Shown piece after piece: positions 1 to 12,949 of a stretch of DNA of 64,000 nt; the first letter of the stretch is position 1; each line of letters starts with the position of its first letter. Below the pieces are notes generated by a model. It was not told the DNA's origin, ran no database searches, and saw nothing but the letters and a program-made list of their open reading frames with translations. This DNA is from Osedax fenrisi (Eukaryota > Annelida > Polychaeta > Sabellida > Siboglinidae). The stretch covers positions 77,929,600 to 77,993,599 of the forward strand of contig OZ025239.1 of NCBI GenBank assembly GCA_964019155.1. Reading direction: 5' to 3'. The position numbers and the translations under genes were made by a program.

Positions 1-948
1 AATACCAATTCTAAAATACTTCCGATTAAATGTGATGTACCACAAGGTTCAGTTTTGGGACCAGTATTATTTTTAATGTACATAAATGATTTACCTAATA
101 TAACTAATAAATGCAATTTTACTCTTTTTGCTGACGACACAACTTTAACATTTAAGTCTCATAAGTTAAATGATCTAGAAAAAGAAATAAATTCTACTTT
201 AGTTTAAATATGTGACTGGCTTTGTGGTAATAAGCTAGTTCTTAATATTGATAAAACAAAATTAATTGTATTCCATCGTACAAGAGTTAAACATAAATTG
301 AACATCAAAATAAATAATATAGCCATAAAACAATCAACTAATTTTAAATTCTTAGGCATTTTAATTGACGAAAATCGAAATTGGAAAATGCAAATAAATA
401 ATATTAAAAATAAACTTTACTATGGACTTAGTTTACTACATAGATATAAATATAAATTTAATATTAATACTTTAGTTATGCTATATTTTTCTTTTTTTCA
501 TAGTCATATTAATTATTGTTCTATTATATGGGGAAGTACTTACCATAGCAATATAAAATGTATTCAAATTTTACAAAATAAATGTATGAGAGCAATATAT
601 AAACTTGATAACAAAACCAATATTGATTACATTTTTTTAAGACATAACATTCTTAAATTTAAAGATATAATAAATATATCCATTTATAAATATATGTTTA
701 GAATATATAACAATCATTATTTGCATAGTTCAATTTGTAAGTTATTTACCTATAATTGCTCTTTATATACTTTTAGGTTAAATAGAACATTCTTAATACC
801 AAAAATAAGATTTGATCATGATAAATTTAGTATTCGTTACAAAGGCGCATATTTATGGAATTCTTTAAATACAACCACATCATCTTTAACGAATTTGAAT
901 ACTTTTACAATACATATTAAAAACATGCTTTTAAATAGTTATATTTAA
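1..948 (+). mobile_element. L2/CR1-like LINE, C-terminal half of reverse transcriptase (decayed)
   Basis: Frame 1 is open from base 1 except for one TAA at 205-207. It reads the RT motif VPQGSVLGPVLFLMYIND (residues about 14-31), then the catalytic box FADDTTL near bases 129-149, then a thumb/tail region with KFLGILIDENRNWK and the usual CxxxWGS segment. These motifs place it in the L2/CR1/Jockey part of non-LTR retrotransposons. The element enters from before the window, so endonuclease and early RT are not seen. The TAA makes this copy a pseudogene although the FADD box is intact. The reading ends with TAA at 946-948. Confidence 0.85.
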
Positions 949-1480
949 TCACTTACACCTTATCTGTATTGTTTGTTATTTTATTTACATGATCATCTTT
1001 TCTTCTTTTTAGCTCTTTTAAATTGTTCGTATTGTACATATTTTTATCTCTAGCCTTTGGTCTTTAGTTTTCTTTGATTTTTATAGTTTAACTTATTTAT
1101 TATTTTAGTATCTTTTTACATTTTTTAATATTTTATTATATATTTTTATTATATTTTATTATTATTTTATTGTTATATACATGATGATTTCTTGGTATTG
1201 AGAGATATATTTAATTTTATTGTATTGCTTTTTTATGAGACAGAACACGAATGAACAATATAGAATTGTAAAATATGTATTTATATTTATTCATTTTGTA
1301 TTTATTCATTTTGTATTAATTCTCTCATTACCAAGAGCAGGTTGGTATCTCGATAAGTTCAATAGAACTTCTATACCATACCTGGGTTTTTGAGCTCGGT
1401 CATCAACTGAATCTGATATTATTATTATTATATTATTATATGTGAATCCTGTTGGATTTATTATTATTTATTTATATTTC
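949..1480 (+). mobile_element. probable 3' UTR of the LINE at 1-948
   Basis: Non-coding, T-rich sequence follows the RT stop without a break. It contains a less AT-rich stretch (1320-1410) and ends in short TTA/ATT trinucleotide runs (1421-1475), which is how many L2-like LINE 3' ends look. The exact 3' end cannot be fixed from one copy. Confidence 0.45.
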
Positions 1481-1915
1481 ATATTAATTAAATAAATTAT
1501 AATAAACTTGCATTTTTAAGACAAAAGTAAAAATAAATATTTAACTAATTGAGACTATTTTTCTACACCATTTTTAATTAACTACATTTATATAAAGAAA
1601 GATCCTATATGAAGGAGGAAAGTATCTGTTGAATATAAAAAAAAAGTAAGTAATTATCTCCATTAGTTATTTATCCTTAGCATTTTTAGATAAGTAGATT
1701 CCTAGAGCTAAAATAGCATTGTTTAGATGAACTTGCGCCTTGCCCTTAATGTTAATTTTTCAATTTATTTTCATTATATTTACATTACATTCACTTTTTA
1801 TCAGATTATTGCAGCCTTATTATATTTATTTATATACTTATTAATTATTTAAATACTTATTTATTTGTATACATTATATACATATATATATATATATATA
1901 TATAAATATATATTT

Positions 1916-1991
<76 letters not shown>

Positions 1992-2707
1992 TAAATAAGT
2001 TCGATTCCCAGTAAACAACAACATAAAAATATGAACATATTATGAACATAAAATTATGTACATATTATGAACATATTTTGGACATATTATGCACATACAT
2101 ATGATCATAGAATATTGTTCTATATTAACATATGTTAAAAATAATTCAAATTATTCACATTGATATTTATATTATATCTACATATTATTTATACCTATTC
2201 ATATATTATACCTGCTAATTTATATTATATTGTTATCTATATTATGGCTAGATAAGTAATTTATATATTGATTTTATATCAGTTTTATTTTGGCGAAACT
2301 ATAGATCTATAATATTGTACTCATATGTTACATCATGTATGATATCATATCTACAAATGTCCCCTATATACCCTATATATATGTACCCTTATATATAAGT
2401 ATGATCCCTAAATACGTATATGATCTTAATTATTGTATAAGTATTTATAAATATATGGTATTTTATAAATATATTTATTATTGTTATACATTGTTATAAA
2501 TAGGTTAAAAATCATTTTTTTAATATGATAAATTTATCAAAAAATATACAATATTTTTTATTTATTTTTATTTATTTTTATTAATTTAGATTCAATAGAT
2601 TTACCTAAATATATTAAAATAATAAATAATTAAATAATTGGTAATATTTATAGATACATATTTTTATGAATATTATATTTGTGTGATAACATATTATGAA
2701 CATAATA
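1481..2707. repeat. AT-rich spacer with a long (TA)n tract and ATGAACATATT repeats
   Basis: No gene is visible. Bases 1876-1990 are an imperfect (TA)n microsatellite with ATAAATA interruptions. Bases 2030-2105 carry four or five near-copies of a TATGAACATATT motif. A related 40-base stretch at 2663-2706 recurs at 3698-3745, on the other side of the family A transposon at 2708-3634. Confidence 0.6.
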
Positions 2708-3634
2708 GGGGAAACTAATCGATTACGGACAGTGCCCGAATACGGACACTCTCGGTATCTCAGAAACCATAAATCCTACAAAAAAATGTGTAATGAATAA
2801 AATATTCATAATTATATAAATAGTCTAAAAAAGTAATTTTTATTATTTTTTAAATTCAAAATATTGCTGATATATCCAATAAACTGATTTTTTTATTACG
2901 TTTTTAAATTTATGAAAAAAAAAATCAACTTAAAACCTTCTCGAAGGTTGAGAATATACAAATGTATCTATAGATATAAAATATAATACTATATTATTAA
3001 AAAAATAAAGCATTCTAAAACTATATATATAATTTCTATAATTGCTATAACATATTCATTAAGTTATAAGCATATATCTAGATGTCATATACATCCCTAA
3101 TACGGACAATCTAGATGTCTTAATACGGACACCATATAACCAATCAACGCACAGCGTATGAACTATTCTGATTTTCATAGAAATCGCGTGCGTTATAATA
3201 TTAATACCACCAATAAATCTAAATCTAAAATTTGTATAATTTATATAATTAAATTGTATTATTAATTAAAAAAATAATAAAAATAAATAAATTATTAATT
3301 AATTAAATTAGAATAAATTGTTCATAAAATTAATTATAAATAATGTAATTATAATTTGTCTGATTGATTCATCAATAATATATAGTTTATCTAGTGGTAT
3401 ATAGGGTGTCCGTATTATAACACAGAGTATCCGTATTTAGACACTGGTACCGATTATGGACACTCCTGTTATCTATGGAATTAAAAGATTAAAAGATTAA
3501 ATACAATTTAAAATCACAATGATATTTACAATAAAATCATATAATATTAATATTTTGAAATTTTTGAATAAAAATAATGAGTCATACAATGTTAATACCA
3601 TTTGTTATTAAAGTGTCCGCATTAGGTTACTTTC
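2708..3634 (+). mobile_element. Family A non-autonomous DNA transposon, full copy (copy 1)
   Basis: The left end reads GGGGAAACTAATCGATTACG and the right end is the inverse of GAAAGTAACCTAATGCGG, so the ends are degraded terminal inverted repeats. The dinucleotide TA lies just outside the left end, as expected of TA-target elements such as Tc1/mariner/pogo types; the superfamily is inferred only. A TACGGACA motif (or TGTCCGTA) recurs near both ends and inside. No coding capacity is seen. Other copies or parts lie at 9757-10168 with 14618-14866, and at 16531-16590, 21160-21661, 22199-22747, 41840-42289 and 43072-43600. Confidence 0.75.
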
Positions 3635-3910
3635 ATATATGTTATATAACATATAACATATATGTTCATAATAATATGTTGTCAAATAAATATTTGTATG
3701 AAAATTATATTTGTGTGATAACATATTAATATGAACATATTATGCACATAATATGTTCATAATAATATGGGGTTAATAGGGTTAGTATTACAATAAATAA
3801 GGAGAATTTGAACGATGTAGTACCAAACTATGTAGGGCTAGATGTAGCGGTGACGCGCGCTAGTTTAATTTGTAAACACGAATGTATTAATAGATAATGG
3901 AGGAGCTAAG
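3635..3910. other. spacer between two DNA elements
   Basis: AT-rich sequence with TATGTTCATAATATG palindromic motifs (3655-3770), then a less AT-rich unique-looking stretch (3790-3905). No reading frame or RNA gene is recognised. Confidence 0.4.
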
Positions 3911-4009
3911 TACGCCCAGCAAACACATAGAGTCTAAATAGAGGTAATTGCCTCTAATTTTAGACTCTAAGGATGTTAACAACGAGACTCTATGTTGACC
4001 CTAATTTGG

Positions 4010-4270
4010 CTTTAGATTATATTTTGATTGTATTTATACCCTATTTAGCTTATATTTTGACTTTATTTAGCTTATATTTTGATTGTATTTAGACTCTATT
4101 TAGCTTATATTTCGACTCTGTTTAGCTTCTATTTTGATTGTATTTAAACTATATTTAGCTTATATTTTGATAGTATTTATACTCTATTTAGCTTAGATTT
4201 TGATTGTATTTATACTCTATTTAGCTTATATGTATACTCTATTTAGCTTATATTTAGAATATATTTTGAC
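4010..4270 (+). repeat. subterminal tandem array, unit about 33 bp (some units about 23)
   Basis: Roughly eight irregular units of the pattern TATTTAGCTTATATTTTGAT followed by TGTATTTATACTC. The array lies inside the left end of the 3911-8080 transposon and resembles the array at its right end, so it is probably part of the element, perhaps repeated transposase-binding sites. Confidence 0.65.
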
Positions 4271-4465
4271 TATTTATTATATTAATTGATATGTTAAAAC
4301 TACACAATAGTAAACAATATGGTTATATTAAAAATGTATTAAAAATTGTTAATAAATGTTAACATACATTCGAAACATCGGAAATATTTAATTCATCATC
4401 ATCGACATCATCATTTTGCTGGGATTCATCTTTAGGCTAAAATATAATTGAATTCATTATTGTTG

Positions 4466-4560
<95 letters not shown>

Positions 4561-4850
4561 ATGAGTATCGTAATATGCAAGGGTTAATAAGCTACATATT
4601 ATGTAGATTATGCATGACATTTTTATGAGGCTTAGCCTACTGCGGGTAAGTCTATTAGTCATATTATAGAGGGTTGTGGGGATTCGACTATAGTGAAATT
4701 TATATATTATACTATGCCATTATAATTACAAAATATTGTTGTTATTCCGTAGGTTGCGATTGGGTTTATTGCCATATGCCTATTATTGGCTAGTTATGTA
4801 GGCTTTCTAAGGTTATTGTATACCTAACAGGATATTACATTATTTTAAAA

Positions 4851-5075
4851 CCCTGTGACAACTTTAAATAATATATATGTTCTATTTTTAAAGGGTATAA
4901 ATAATTTAATAAAAACCTTGTCTCTTATGTCATGGTCTGCTACATGTACGTTTGACGTAATGTAGTGGAATTCCTGTTTCTTGTAGTTCTTATCATAATA
5001 TCTTCTAATACAGACATATTCGAAGTGGTTCATCCTATTGCAAGCATTGCATCTGTGTCCGAGAGCTGCGTGCAG
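4851..5075 (-). pseudogene. retroelement zinc-knuckle fragment (LTR-retrotransposon type)
   Basis: The minus-strand frame contains RCNACNRMNHFEYVC, a C-x2-C-x4-H-x4-C zinc knuckle with the NHF..VC pattern common before the protease in Gypsy-type polyproteins. About 50 further residues follow in the same frame to a stop near 4845, without a recognisable protease motif. It lies inside the 3911-8080 element and has no flanking LTRs, so it looks like a captured scrap. Assignment rests on one motif. Confidence 0.45.
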
Positions 5076-6175
5076 TAGTTTATTTCAATATATAATTTTT
5101 TCATGATCTTAAACTATATAATTAAAACAAATTTGTAATTAGTAAATCATTTAAAATTTGTATATATATATATTACTAACGTTAATCAGTATCTGATACA
5201 ACGATGACACTTATCAAATAAACTGGATTGCAGGTACAATTCTATATAATTTAAATAATATTAATAAATATATATATCATATAGTTACTGATAGTTTGAG
5301 TAACATATATAAAAAATAGTTAGTAGATAATTAATTAAGATAATAAATATTATATAAGATTAACTAGTGATATAAAGTGAACCAAATAAACCATGCGGAG
5401 TATATGAATGACCGGCATATATATATATAAATATTATTTAGCTGTAGTAAGGTATGTGGTAGTGGGTGCGATATGTATTTTTGAACACATAATTAAGGGG
5501 GTACTAAATGTGGCGCCATTTGTATGAATTTACATGTGGAACGCATTACCTCCGTATTTTGAATGTTTCTAAACAACTATTTATTTAATAAACCCATTTT
5601 GTTGTTATATAAAAAGAACATTCATATCTATTACATAAGAAGAACAAAATATATATTTTACACATAATAATTATATTTTTGAATATGGGTTTTTTATATT
5701 ATGCATATATATGTTATTTATATTTAGTAAAATAAATTAGGTAGATCACTTCTATCTAAACATTCATTTATATATGCAAACTTAACAAAATATATTATTT
5801 CTAGTAAAACGCATTTGAAAAGTCAATAAATTAATTCAATAAATAAATTGTAAAATAATAACGCATGTGCATTCAGCTAATATAAAATCAATATTATAAA
5901 GTAAGTTTTATATTTTAAAATGTAGATTTCAAAATATATCATTTATTTTAAATATTGTGCTATAAAAGATGATTTTTAGGAATGTAGATTTTAAAATATA
6001 TAATTTATTTTTAATATTGTACCATAAAATATGATTTTTATGTTATTTCTAAACTGATTTAATAGGTAATTTGTTCACAGTTACTAAATAATATATCATC
6101 AATCAATAGTTCATATTGACATTTTTTTTCGATATTAATTAATTTATACATTGAGATATCCCCTTAATTGATAAG

Positions 6176-6207
<32 letters not shown>

Positions 6208-6276
6208 TTTATATACAAAAATTATTTTATCTTACCATGGCAAGCTTTTTAGGTACTCCATGAAATGTATTCTCCG

Positions 6277-6322
<46 letters not shown>

Positions 6323-7630
6323 ATCACATTTATTAGAGCTACAGACATGCATAGTTATGCCTCCTGTATCGTCCATCAGCTGGTAGTACTTTATAAGCAC
6401 CCAGGAGACGGCATTTATACGATGACATTCAGATAGGGACATACCTCACTATAGTGTTCATTTTATACCTATAGGTTCATTTTATTGCCCCAACAGTGTA
6501 CTGAAAATAGAAATTAAAAATATATCAATGTATTATTAAATTATATTTATTTATATGGATGATTAAATTAGAAGTTAAATTGGTTTTATAAATACAATTA
6601 TTTATTAATGAAATAAGTCATAATAAATTACTAAATAAGTCGTCATAGATTACTTTAAATAGATAATTTATATGAGTAATTAAGAATTAAAAATATCGCA
6701 GGTGTAATTTCGTACGAATCATTAGAAACATCAACGATATTTTAAGTAATCTCGTACGACTTGTAAAATTAAGTGTTTTTCATAATTATATACTTATTAT
6801 TAGAATATTTATATTTAATTATTAATTACTGATGGAAAATATATTATATACATATATGTATATAAATAATGACTAGAGTCAAAAATAAAATAATTAATAT
6901 AACTATAGTGTCAAATTTATATAAAATACTTTTAGAATAAACTAAATTTAATAAGACGTTCAAGATTACATAGTCCGAAATGACCTCGTACAAGATAACT
7001 GGCTACCGTAATTAATACTATATGATTATGCAGATAATAATATAATAAACATACTAATATAATTATAATGTTAAAACTAAATGAATAAGATTTTATTAAT
7101 TTTAATAAACTATTTAAAATTATATTTAAAATTATACTATTAGAAATTATTATAAAATAATTATCTGCAATTATTTATACATTACTAAACAAGTAATATT
7201 ATAGTAAATATATTATATAAATTACTAATAATATTATATATGTATAAGAAGTGTTACTATATATAATGCTAAGTAAACAAATTATATTATGTATGTAAAT
7301 TGAGCATTACATAATTTAATAAATTATTTATTTAGTTGACAATATTATTAATTAAAAACTAAAATAGATTTTATACAATTATAATTGTTGATATACAATT
7401 ATATCAATTTATATATAGATAATATTAAAAATATAGGATAATTAACTGTTAATTAAATTTACAAATTAATTTATAAATGTATTATATAAACATATTATAT
7501 TTATAACAAAACTAACACATTAGGTTCTTCATGACTTGTTCAATATTAAATAAAATCATAACAAATACCAAAAAATGCGCATGCGCATTGATTAATATCA
7601 CAGAGCTAGAGAGAAACTTTCTCTCTAGCT
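5076..7630. other. interior of the 4.17 kb transposon, no gene seen
   Basis: AT-rich with (TA)n at 6177-6205 and 6281-6320. Bases 5905-6030 hold a pair of similar stretches around TAGATTTTAAAATATA. Around 7598-7636 an AGAGAGAAAGTTTCTCTCT hairpin sits inside an AGAGCTAGAGAG / CTCTCTAGCTCT palindrome, just before a 60-base (TA)n tract. Confidence 0.4.
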
Positions 7631-7638
7631 CTGTGATT

Positions 7639-7705
<67 letters not shown>

Positions 7706-8080
7706 TATATAGTATATATTGTATATAATATATATTGTATATAATATACAGATACTATATTGACTGTAAATATTATTTCCTCTATTTTGACTCTATTTAG
7801 ACTATAGTATATAACAGTATATATACTGTTATTTTTAACATTTATCTGTAGTAAAATTAAAATTAATTTTCCTCTATTTTAACTCTATTTAGACTATACT
7901 ATTTGTTCTCCTATTTTGACTCTATTTTGACTATAATGTTATTTTTAACATTTATAAGTAGTACAATTTACATTTTATCCTCTATTTTTACTCTATTTAT
8001 ATCATAATATTTTTTCACTCTATTTAGACTCTTTTTTGTTTTTTTGACTCTATTTAGACCCTGTGTGTTTGCTGGGCGTA

Positions 8081-8480
8081 TTATATATGTTTCCTTGGGA
8101 TTAGTATATGATTAGTATAAATATCCAATAGGAATAGTATATATATATGTATATATATATATACTATGAATATATAATAAGCATGAATTGATGTTTGTAT
8201 GATATATTGTATGATTCATAACTCTATGTATAGAAATAGGATAAATTATTAATTATCTTAATGCATGTATGTGATTGTATATTATATATATATGCCTGGG
8301 TGTGTATGTATGTATGAATGTGAGTGTATTTATGTATATATGTATATATGTATGTATGCATATGCATGTATGTATGTATGTATGTATGTAGGCAGGTATT
8401 TAGGTAGTTAGGTAGGTAGGCATATAGTAGGTAGGTATACCTAACTATAGTTAGGTAGGTATGTAAGTACACTGTTAGAA
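8081..8480. repeat. GTAT/GTAG-rich microsatellite region
   Basis: Bases 8280-8470 are a mixed (TATG)n, (GTAT)n and (TAGG)n simple repeat. The reading frame across the minus strand here (Y/T/H-rich) is a by-product of the repeat and is not a gene. Confidence 0.7.
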
Positions 8481-8483
8481 GTA

Positions 8484-9309
8484 AGTTCTTTGGACGAACA
8501 TTTTAGTGATATTATCATAGGGTTCTTTTGAATCATAAAATCAAGAGAACCTTAAATATTAAATAAATCTATAATAAATGGGTTATTTTCAATGATCTAA
8601 ATGTGTCGAAATCGAAATCCCTATTATTTTTATATAAGGTTCTTTGGACACGTAAATTTAAAATAACCCTTTGATATTACTAATGATAATGTCAATATTA
8701 TGTTAATATGTAATTTTTAATATATGTACACATATTATTATAATTAAAATGTTATATTAATATATTTATATACATTTTTGTAAACTAGTTATTTATATAA
8801 TATTTTATCGAAATCAGGTAATATATAATTAAACCTATTATTAATTTTAAATTACTATTCTAATTTTAAATATGTTATGATGAATGCAAATATATCCATT
8901 TTAAATAACTCTGGTTTCTCTTGAGCCATGCATTTATATTTTGTTTTTACTAAAGATTTCCGTGGAGAGGAATAATTTAATAAGTATTATAACATTTTTC
9001 TATCCCTACTTTGTTGGGAAAAATTATCAATGATTATCATATTTGATTAATATACTATATCTAAATTATATTATTATATATTTTATAATATATATATAAT
9101 AAACTTTATTTATATTATAATAAGGAACCGAAAATCTAACATATATTCTTATATATTTATAATTACAAATAATAGAAGGGTTCTTATATATTTACAATTG
9201 TAATGAACCCTATATAAATAATATTCAGAAAGGGTTCTTTAGGTTATTTTTATCCAAAGAACCCCGAAAAGTGTTCGCGTACAGATGATTCATCCAATGA
9301 ACCCTTTAT
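8484..9309. mobile_element. possible DNA element with GGTTCTTTGG motifs
   Basis: The left side starts AGTTCTTTGGACGAAC and the right side, inverted, starts GGTTCATTGGATGAAT (11 of 16 match). Copies of GGGTTCTTT or its inverse occur about eight times across the stretch. No reading frame is seen. The termini are weak and no target duplication was found, so this is a tentative call. Confidence 0.35.
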
Positions 9310-9587
9310 TTATGTCTAAATAAACTTATTATATATTATATATTATATATTATATATTATTTGTTTATTATTATTAAATATTTGTTAAATAATAATAAAA
9401 TATATAACACATTTAATGATTTTAGATTTAATAAATTTTTCAATATTTAAATTATATATAACGATCAATAGCTTTAAAATACATAAAAACTAATGAACAT
9501 AATTTAACAATAAGGATATTAATATGAGAAATTAAAACATAATTTTGAAAATGTAATTGAATTATTAAATACTATTACTATAGATAA
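9310..9587. other. AT-rich spacer
   Basis: Contains a short TATTATA repeat run (9328-9360). No gene, RNA or transposon end is recognised. Confidence 0.35.
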
Positions 9588-9751
9588 ATTCCAGAAGTTA
9601 TCAATAATGCAATAATAAAGCTATACAAAAATACACAATCTATGGTTAGATCACACGATGGAGACACGTCCTTTTTCAAGATAACGACTGGCATACTACA
9701 ATGTGATACCTTAGCTCCGTTTCTATTTATTGCATCTACTGCGTATTAAAG
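9588..9751 (+). mobile_element. LINE RT fragment (QGDTLAPFLF family)
   Basis: One frame reads IPEVINNAIIKLYKNTQS, then VRSHDGDTSFFKIT, then TGILQCDTLAPFLF and a stop. This is the RT block usually written GVLQGDTLAPFLF in a widespread LINE group; the normal G is C here. The same family is seen at 27060-28690, 45050-46600 and probably 59600-59782, all on the minus strand. Only about 54 residues remain. Confidence 0.7.
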
Positions 9752-9756
9752 AACTG

Positions 9757-10168
9757 AAAAACAATTTCAACTTAAAACCTTCTCGAAGATTGAGAATATA
9801 AAAATATATTAATATATTAATAACAATTGTTATAAAATATAACAATATATTATTAAAAATTATATAAATAATTGCTATATTTATTATCAAATATTAATTT
9901 AGTTATAAGCATATATCTAGACGTCATATAAGTCCCTAATACGGACACTATATATGTCTTAATACGGACAATTATAACCAATCAGTGCGACGCGTGTGAA
10001 AAATTCTGATTTTCATAAAAATCCCGTGCATTATAATATTAATACCACCATTGAAGCTAAATCTAAAAATGTTATTATTTAGATACTTAACTTGTATTAT
10101 TAATTAATAAAATAATAAAAATTACTAATTAAATTAAATCAAATAATTCATAAAATTAATTATAAATT
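9757..10168 (+). mobile_element. Family A transposon copy 2, left portion (split by a LINE)
   Basis: The sequence matches copy 1 from CAACTTAAAACCTTCTCGAA through two TACGGACA boxes, ACCAATCAGTGCG and AATACCACCA up to AATTATAAAT. It lacks the outer left end. The match breaks at about 10168 and resumes at about 14618, so a 4.45 kb LINE was inserted into this copy. Confidence 0.7.
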
Positions 10169-10484
10169 CTGTTTCCGAACAGTCGTTCTATTCATTCAAT
10201 TAGTACTATTTGACAATAACAAATTCTACAGCATAAGTGTGACGCATTTACATCGTTTCTGTACATTCATCATAAATTCATAAATTGGTCAACTTTTCCG
10301 TGTTACTCGGTAGCCGTTCAGGAGGATCTGCTATGTCGATTACCCGTACTTTAAACCGTCGTTACCATGAGTTTAGTTACAATTTAACACGTATCGTGTA
10401 TTTATTTAATATTTATAATTATACTGACTGTGTAGTATACTACACAGTGTATACACAGTGTGTACTTATATTACATTTATTAAT

Positions 10485-10538
<54 letters not shown>

Positions 10539-11485
10539 ATATATGTGCGTATATATTTGTATATATTTGTATATATGTTTGTAACTATGTGAATATATAT
10601 ACACACATTTATATGTATCGATACAGATCTATATATATAAATAAAAATATATAGGTGATCTATCTGTATTGTCTTTTCACTGAAATCATTGAACCGTATC
10701 TACATCACTGCTGTGATTGTTCTATATAAATTTTCATTGATTCTTCTAGCTATAGCTACCCGACAAACAATTTATTAAAAAAAGTCCGTTTTAATGTCCT
10801 AATTTATCCTTATAACACACTGAACCGTATATATTTACTGTGATGCTACTTAAAAGAATGTTTACAGTAATTTTAAAAATATAGACCAAATAACTATGCA
10901 AAACTTTACTTAAATTGTCCTGTAGATACCCTGAGCAGTAGTATAATTTGTTACAGTGCAGGACATTATTAATAAGTATATATATATTTTTTTAATATAG
11001 AAATAATAACATATTATACCTTTTAATTATTTTAATATATTTATTTAATTTTTATTTATGCAAATTAATTATTAATTATTATTTTACTTTTATATTTAAG
11101 TTTATATACTGATTTTAATAAATAAAATATTATTTTAAAAATTAAAATTATTTAAGTAATCCTATTTATTTTTCTAAATTATCATAATCTCATTCAAGTG
11201 ACACATTGAACTACAATTTTAATCATAATTATATTTATAATATAATTGGAAAGCATGTTGAACTAATTGCCCAATATTGAATATATAGCAATTGAATATT
11301 GATTAAAGTTTGTATTCAAAATTAAAATGTTATTATTATTGAATTTCGAATTTAGTTTAGAACTTAAGTTGAACTTAAGTTAATTATTTACCATTGACTT
11401 AGGTTGAAATTAAATTTTAAACTTAAGTTGTTGATGTAATTTGAATGCTGAGTTATTCTATTTAGGAATAGAACATACTTTATAT
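10169..11485 (+). other. 5' leader of the LINE, no gene seen
   Basis: Includes a (TA)n tract (10488-10535). A frame open at 10285-10584 runs into the (TA)n tract and is not supported as a gene. Phrases such as TGTCCTAATTTATCCTTA (near 10795) resemble the unit of the tandem array further on. Confidence 0.4.
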
Positions 11486-11762
11486 GTCCCTTATTTGTCC
11501 TTAGCAGGATTAAGAAAGTTAATTATTTAGTCTTTATTTACCCTTAACAGGATTAAGAAAGTCTGTTATTTTGTCCTTATTTGTCCTTAGCAGGATTAAG
11601 AAAGTTCGTTAATTTGTTCTTATTTATCCTTAGCAGAATTCAGAAAGTTCGTTATTTTGTCCTTATTTATCCTTAGCAGGATTCAGAAATGTCGTTATTT
11701 TGTCCTTATTTATACTTAGCAGGATGAAGAAAGTTCATTATTTTGTCCTTATTTATGCTTAT
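11486..11762 (+). repeat. 43-bp tandem array, about 6.4 copies, upstream of LINE ORF1
   Basis: Units start at 11486, 11530, 11573, 11616, 11659, 11702 and 11745 (steps 44,43,43,43,43,43). The unit is GTCCTTATTTATCCTTAGCA followed by GGATTAAGAAAGTTCGTTATTTT. It lies 160 bases before the ORF1 start of the LINE, the position where some LINE families carry promoter monomers; a promoter role is inferred only. Confidence 0.85.
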
Positions 11763-11920
11763 ACAGTGACTAATAAATCCACGTAAATGTCCTTCACACA
11801 TGTAAAATAGATAGACAGATTGTTACACTTTAGGACCTCTGCAATAGTCCTCAGCAGGACAACTGTGCAGTAATAACTGTTAGTCGGGTATAATATAATT
11901 GCTATATCGAATCTATTGAT

Positions 11921-12882
11921 ATGAATTGTGTTCATTGTAATAAATGTATAACTGATATAGCTAATACGATTACATGTGATATATGTAATCATCATTTAAA
12001 TGTTACTTGTCTTAATAAGTATATCTTAACTACACACCCGTGGAATTCTACCAAGCCTTCTAAAATTTCTGTTTTGAATTATTACATTCTAATCTATTCA
12101 TATTTCAGTGTAAGAACTGTAAAGACAATACATATGTTAATAATACAGATAGATCTAATTCAAATTTATACTCAAAAATCAATGATTGTATCATCAATTA
12201 ACTTGATAAATTACAAATAGATGTAATTAAATAACTTAACAATTCTTAATTATATTTCTAACGCCATATCCTCACTTCCCGATACCTTAAAAATATCGAC
12301 GTCTAAATCATTCAGCGACATCGTTAAGTCCACATTATCTATTCCTACTGCTACAAAAACAACCTATAAAATGCATTCATCTTCTTCTCAACCTTCAGTT
12401 ATTATTGAACATATTTCACATACTAATAGGAATCTAACATACATTCACTCTTTATTTAAACAACTTGAACTAGATTCTAACACTATAACTGAGTTATCTT
12501 TCATATCTCACTATGCAAACTTAGTACTCTCATCTCCATTCACTACTGATAATTTACTAAACTCTAGATCTTCTTTCAATTAAACGATTTAAAAACATTA
12601 TTTATTCGTCTTTTTATTCACAGTGATACAATTAAGATTTGTCGTATATACTTTCATTCATCCAAATCTATCATGACGAAATATAAGTGAGTGTTTAATA
12701 GACACAAGCTATCATATGAGCTTCGCTTAATCACTACTAACAGCAATTCTGATATAAAAGTAATCAACTGGGAATCGAATCCGTATATTCCAGATAAAAA
12801 TGAATTTATTCAATGGTCTAATTCATTTGAGAATTATTGTAAAACCGCTACAAAAAATGGCTCTTCTTCTTTTACTAAATGA
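11921..12882 (+). pseudogene. LINE ORF1 with PHD/zinc-finger start (frameshifted)
   Basis: The first frame begins MNCVHCNKCITDI and continues to CDICNHHLNVTC, giving Cys pairs, a His and further Cys spaced as in a PHD-type finger. After a frameshift near 12060 the expected closing CKNC pair is found in another frame (about 12110). Later segments at 12371-12583 and 12691-12882 carry the rest of ORF1 (for example FNRHKLSYELRLI). Such PHD-bearing ORF1 proteins are known from CR1/L2-type LINEs. At least two stops break it. Confidence 0.6.
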
Positions 12883-12949
12883 CATTACACCCATACTATT
12901 AAGTATTTCAGTTAATTAACTCTAGATATGTACGGAAAAAAGTTGATAG

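Larger units (their letters stand above)
3911..8080. mobile_element. 4.17 kb non-coding DNA transposon with 33-bp TIRs
   Basis: The left end is TACGCCCAGCAAACACA followed by TAGAGTCTAAATAGAG; the right end, inverted, is the same first 17 bases followed by CAGGGTCTAAATAGAG (31 of 33 match). The outer TA may be the target duplication, giving 3913-8078. Both ends have long subterminal arrays built on TCTATTTAGACTCTATTTTGAC: 3930-4270 on the left and 7775-8065 on the right. The interior is AT-rich with (TA)n tracts at 4470-4555, 6177-6205, 6281-6320 and 7640-7702. No transposase is present, so it must be moved in trans or be dead. I do not recognise the superfamily. Confidence 0.7.

Noticed and set aside
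1861..10584. Open frames made of Ile/Tyr repeats (for example 1861-2049 minus, 4432-4662 minus, 7531-7728 plus, 10285-10584 plus)
   Set aside because: They are translations of (TA)n and (TATG)n microsatellites with no protein features.
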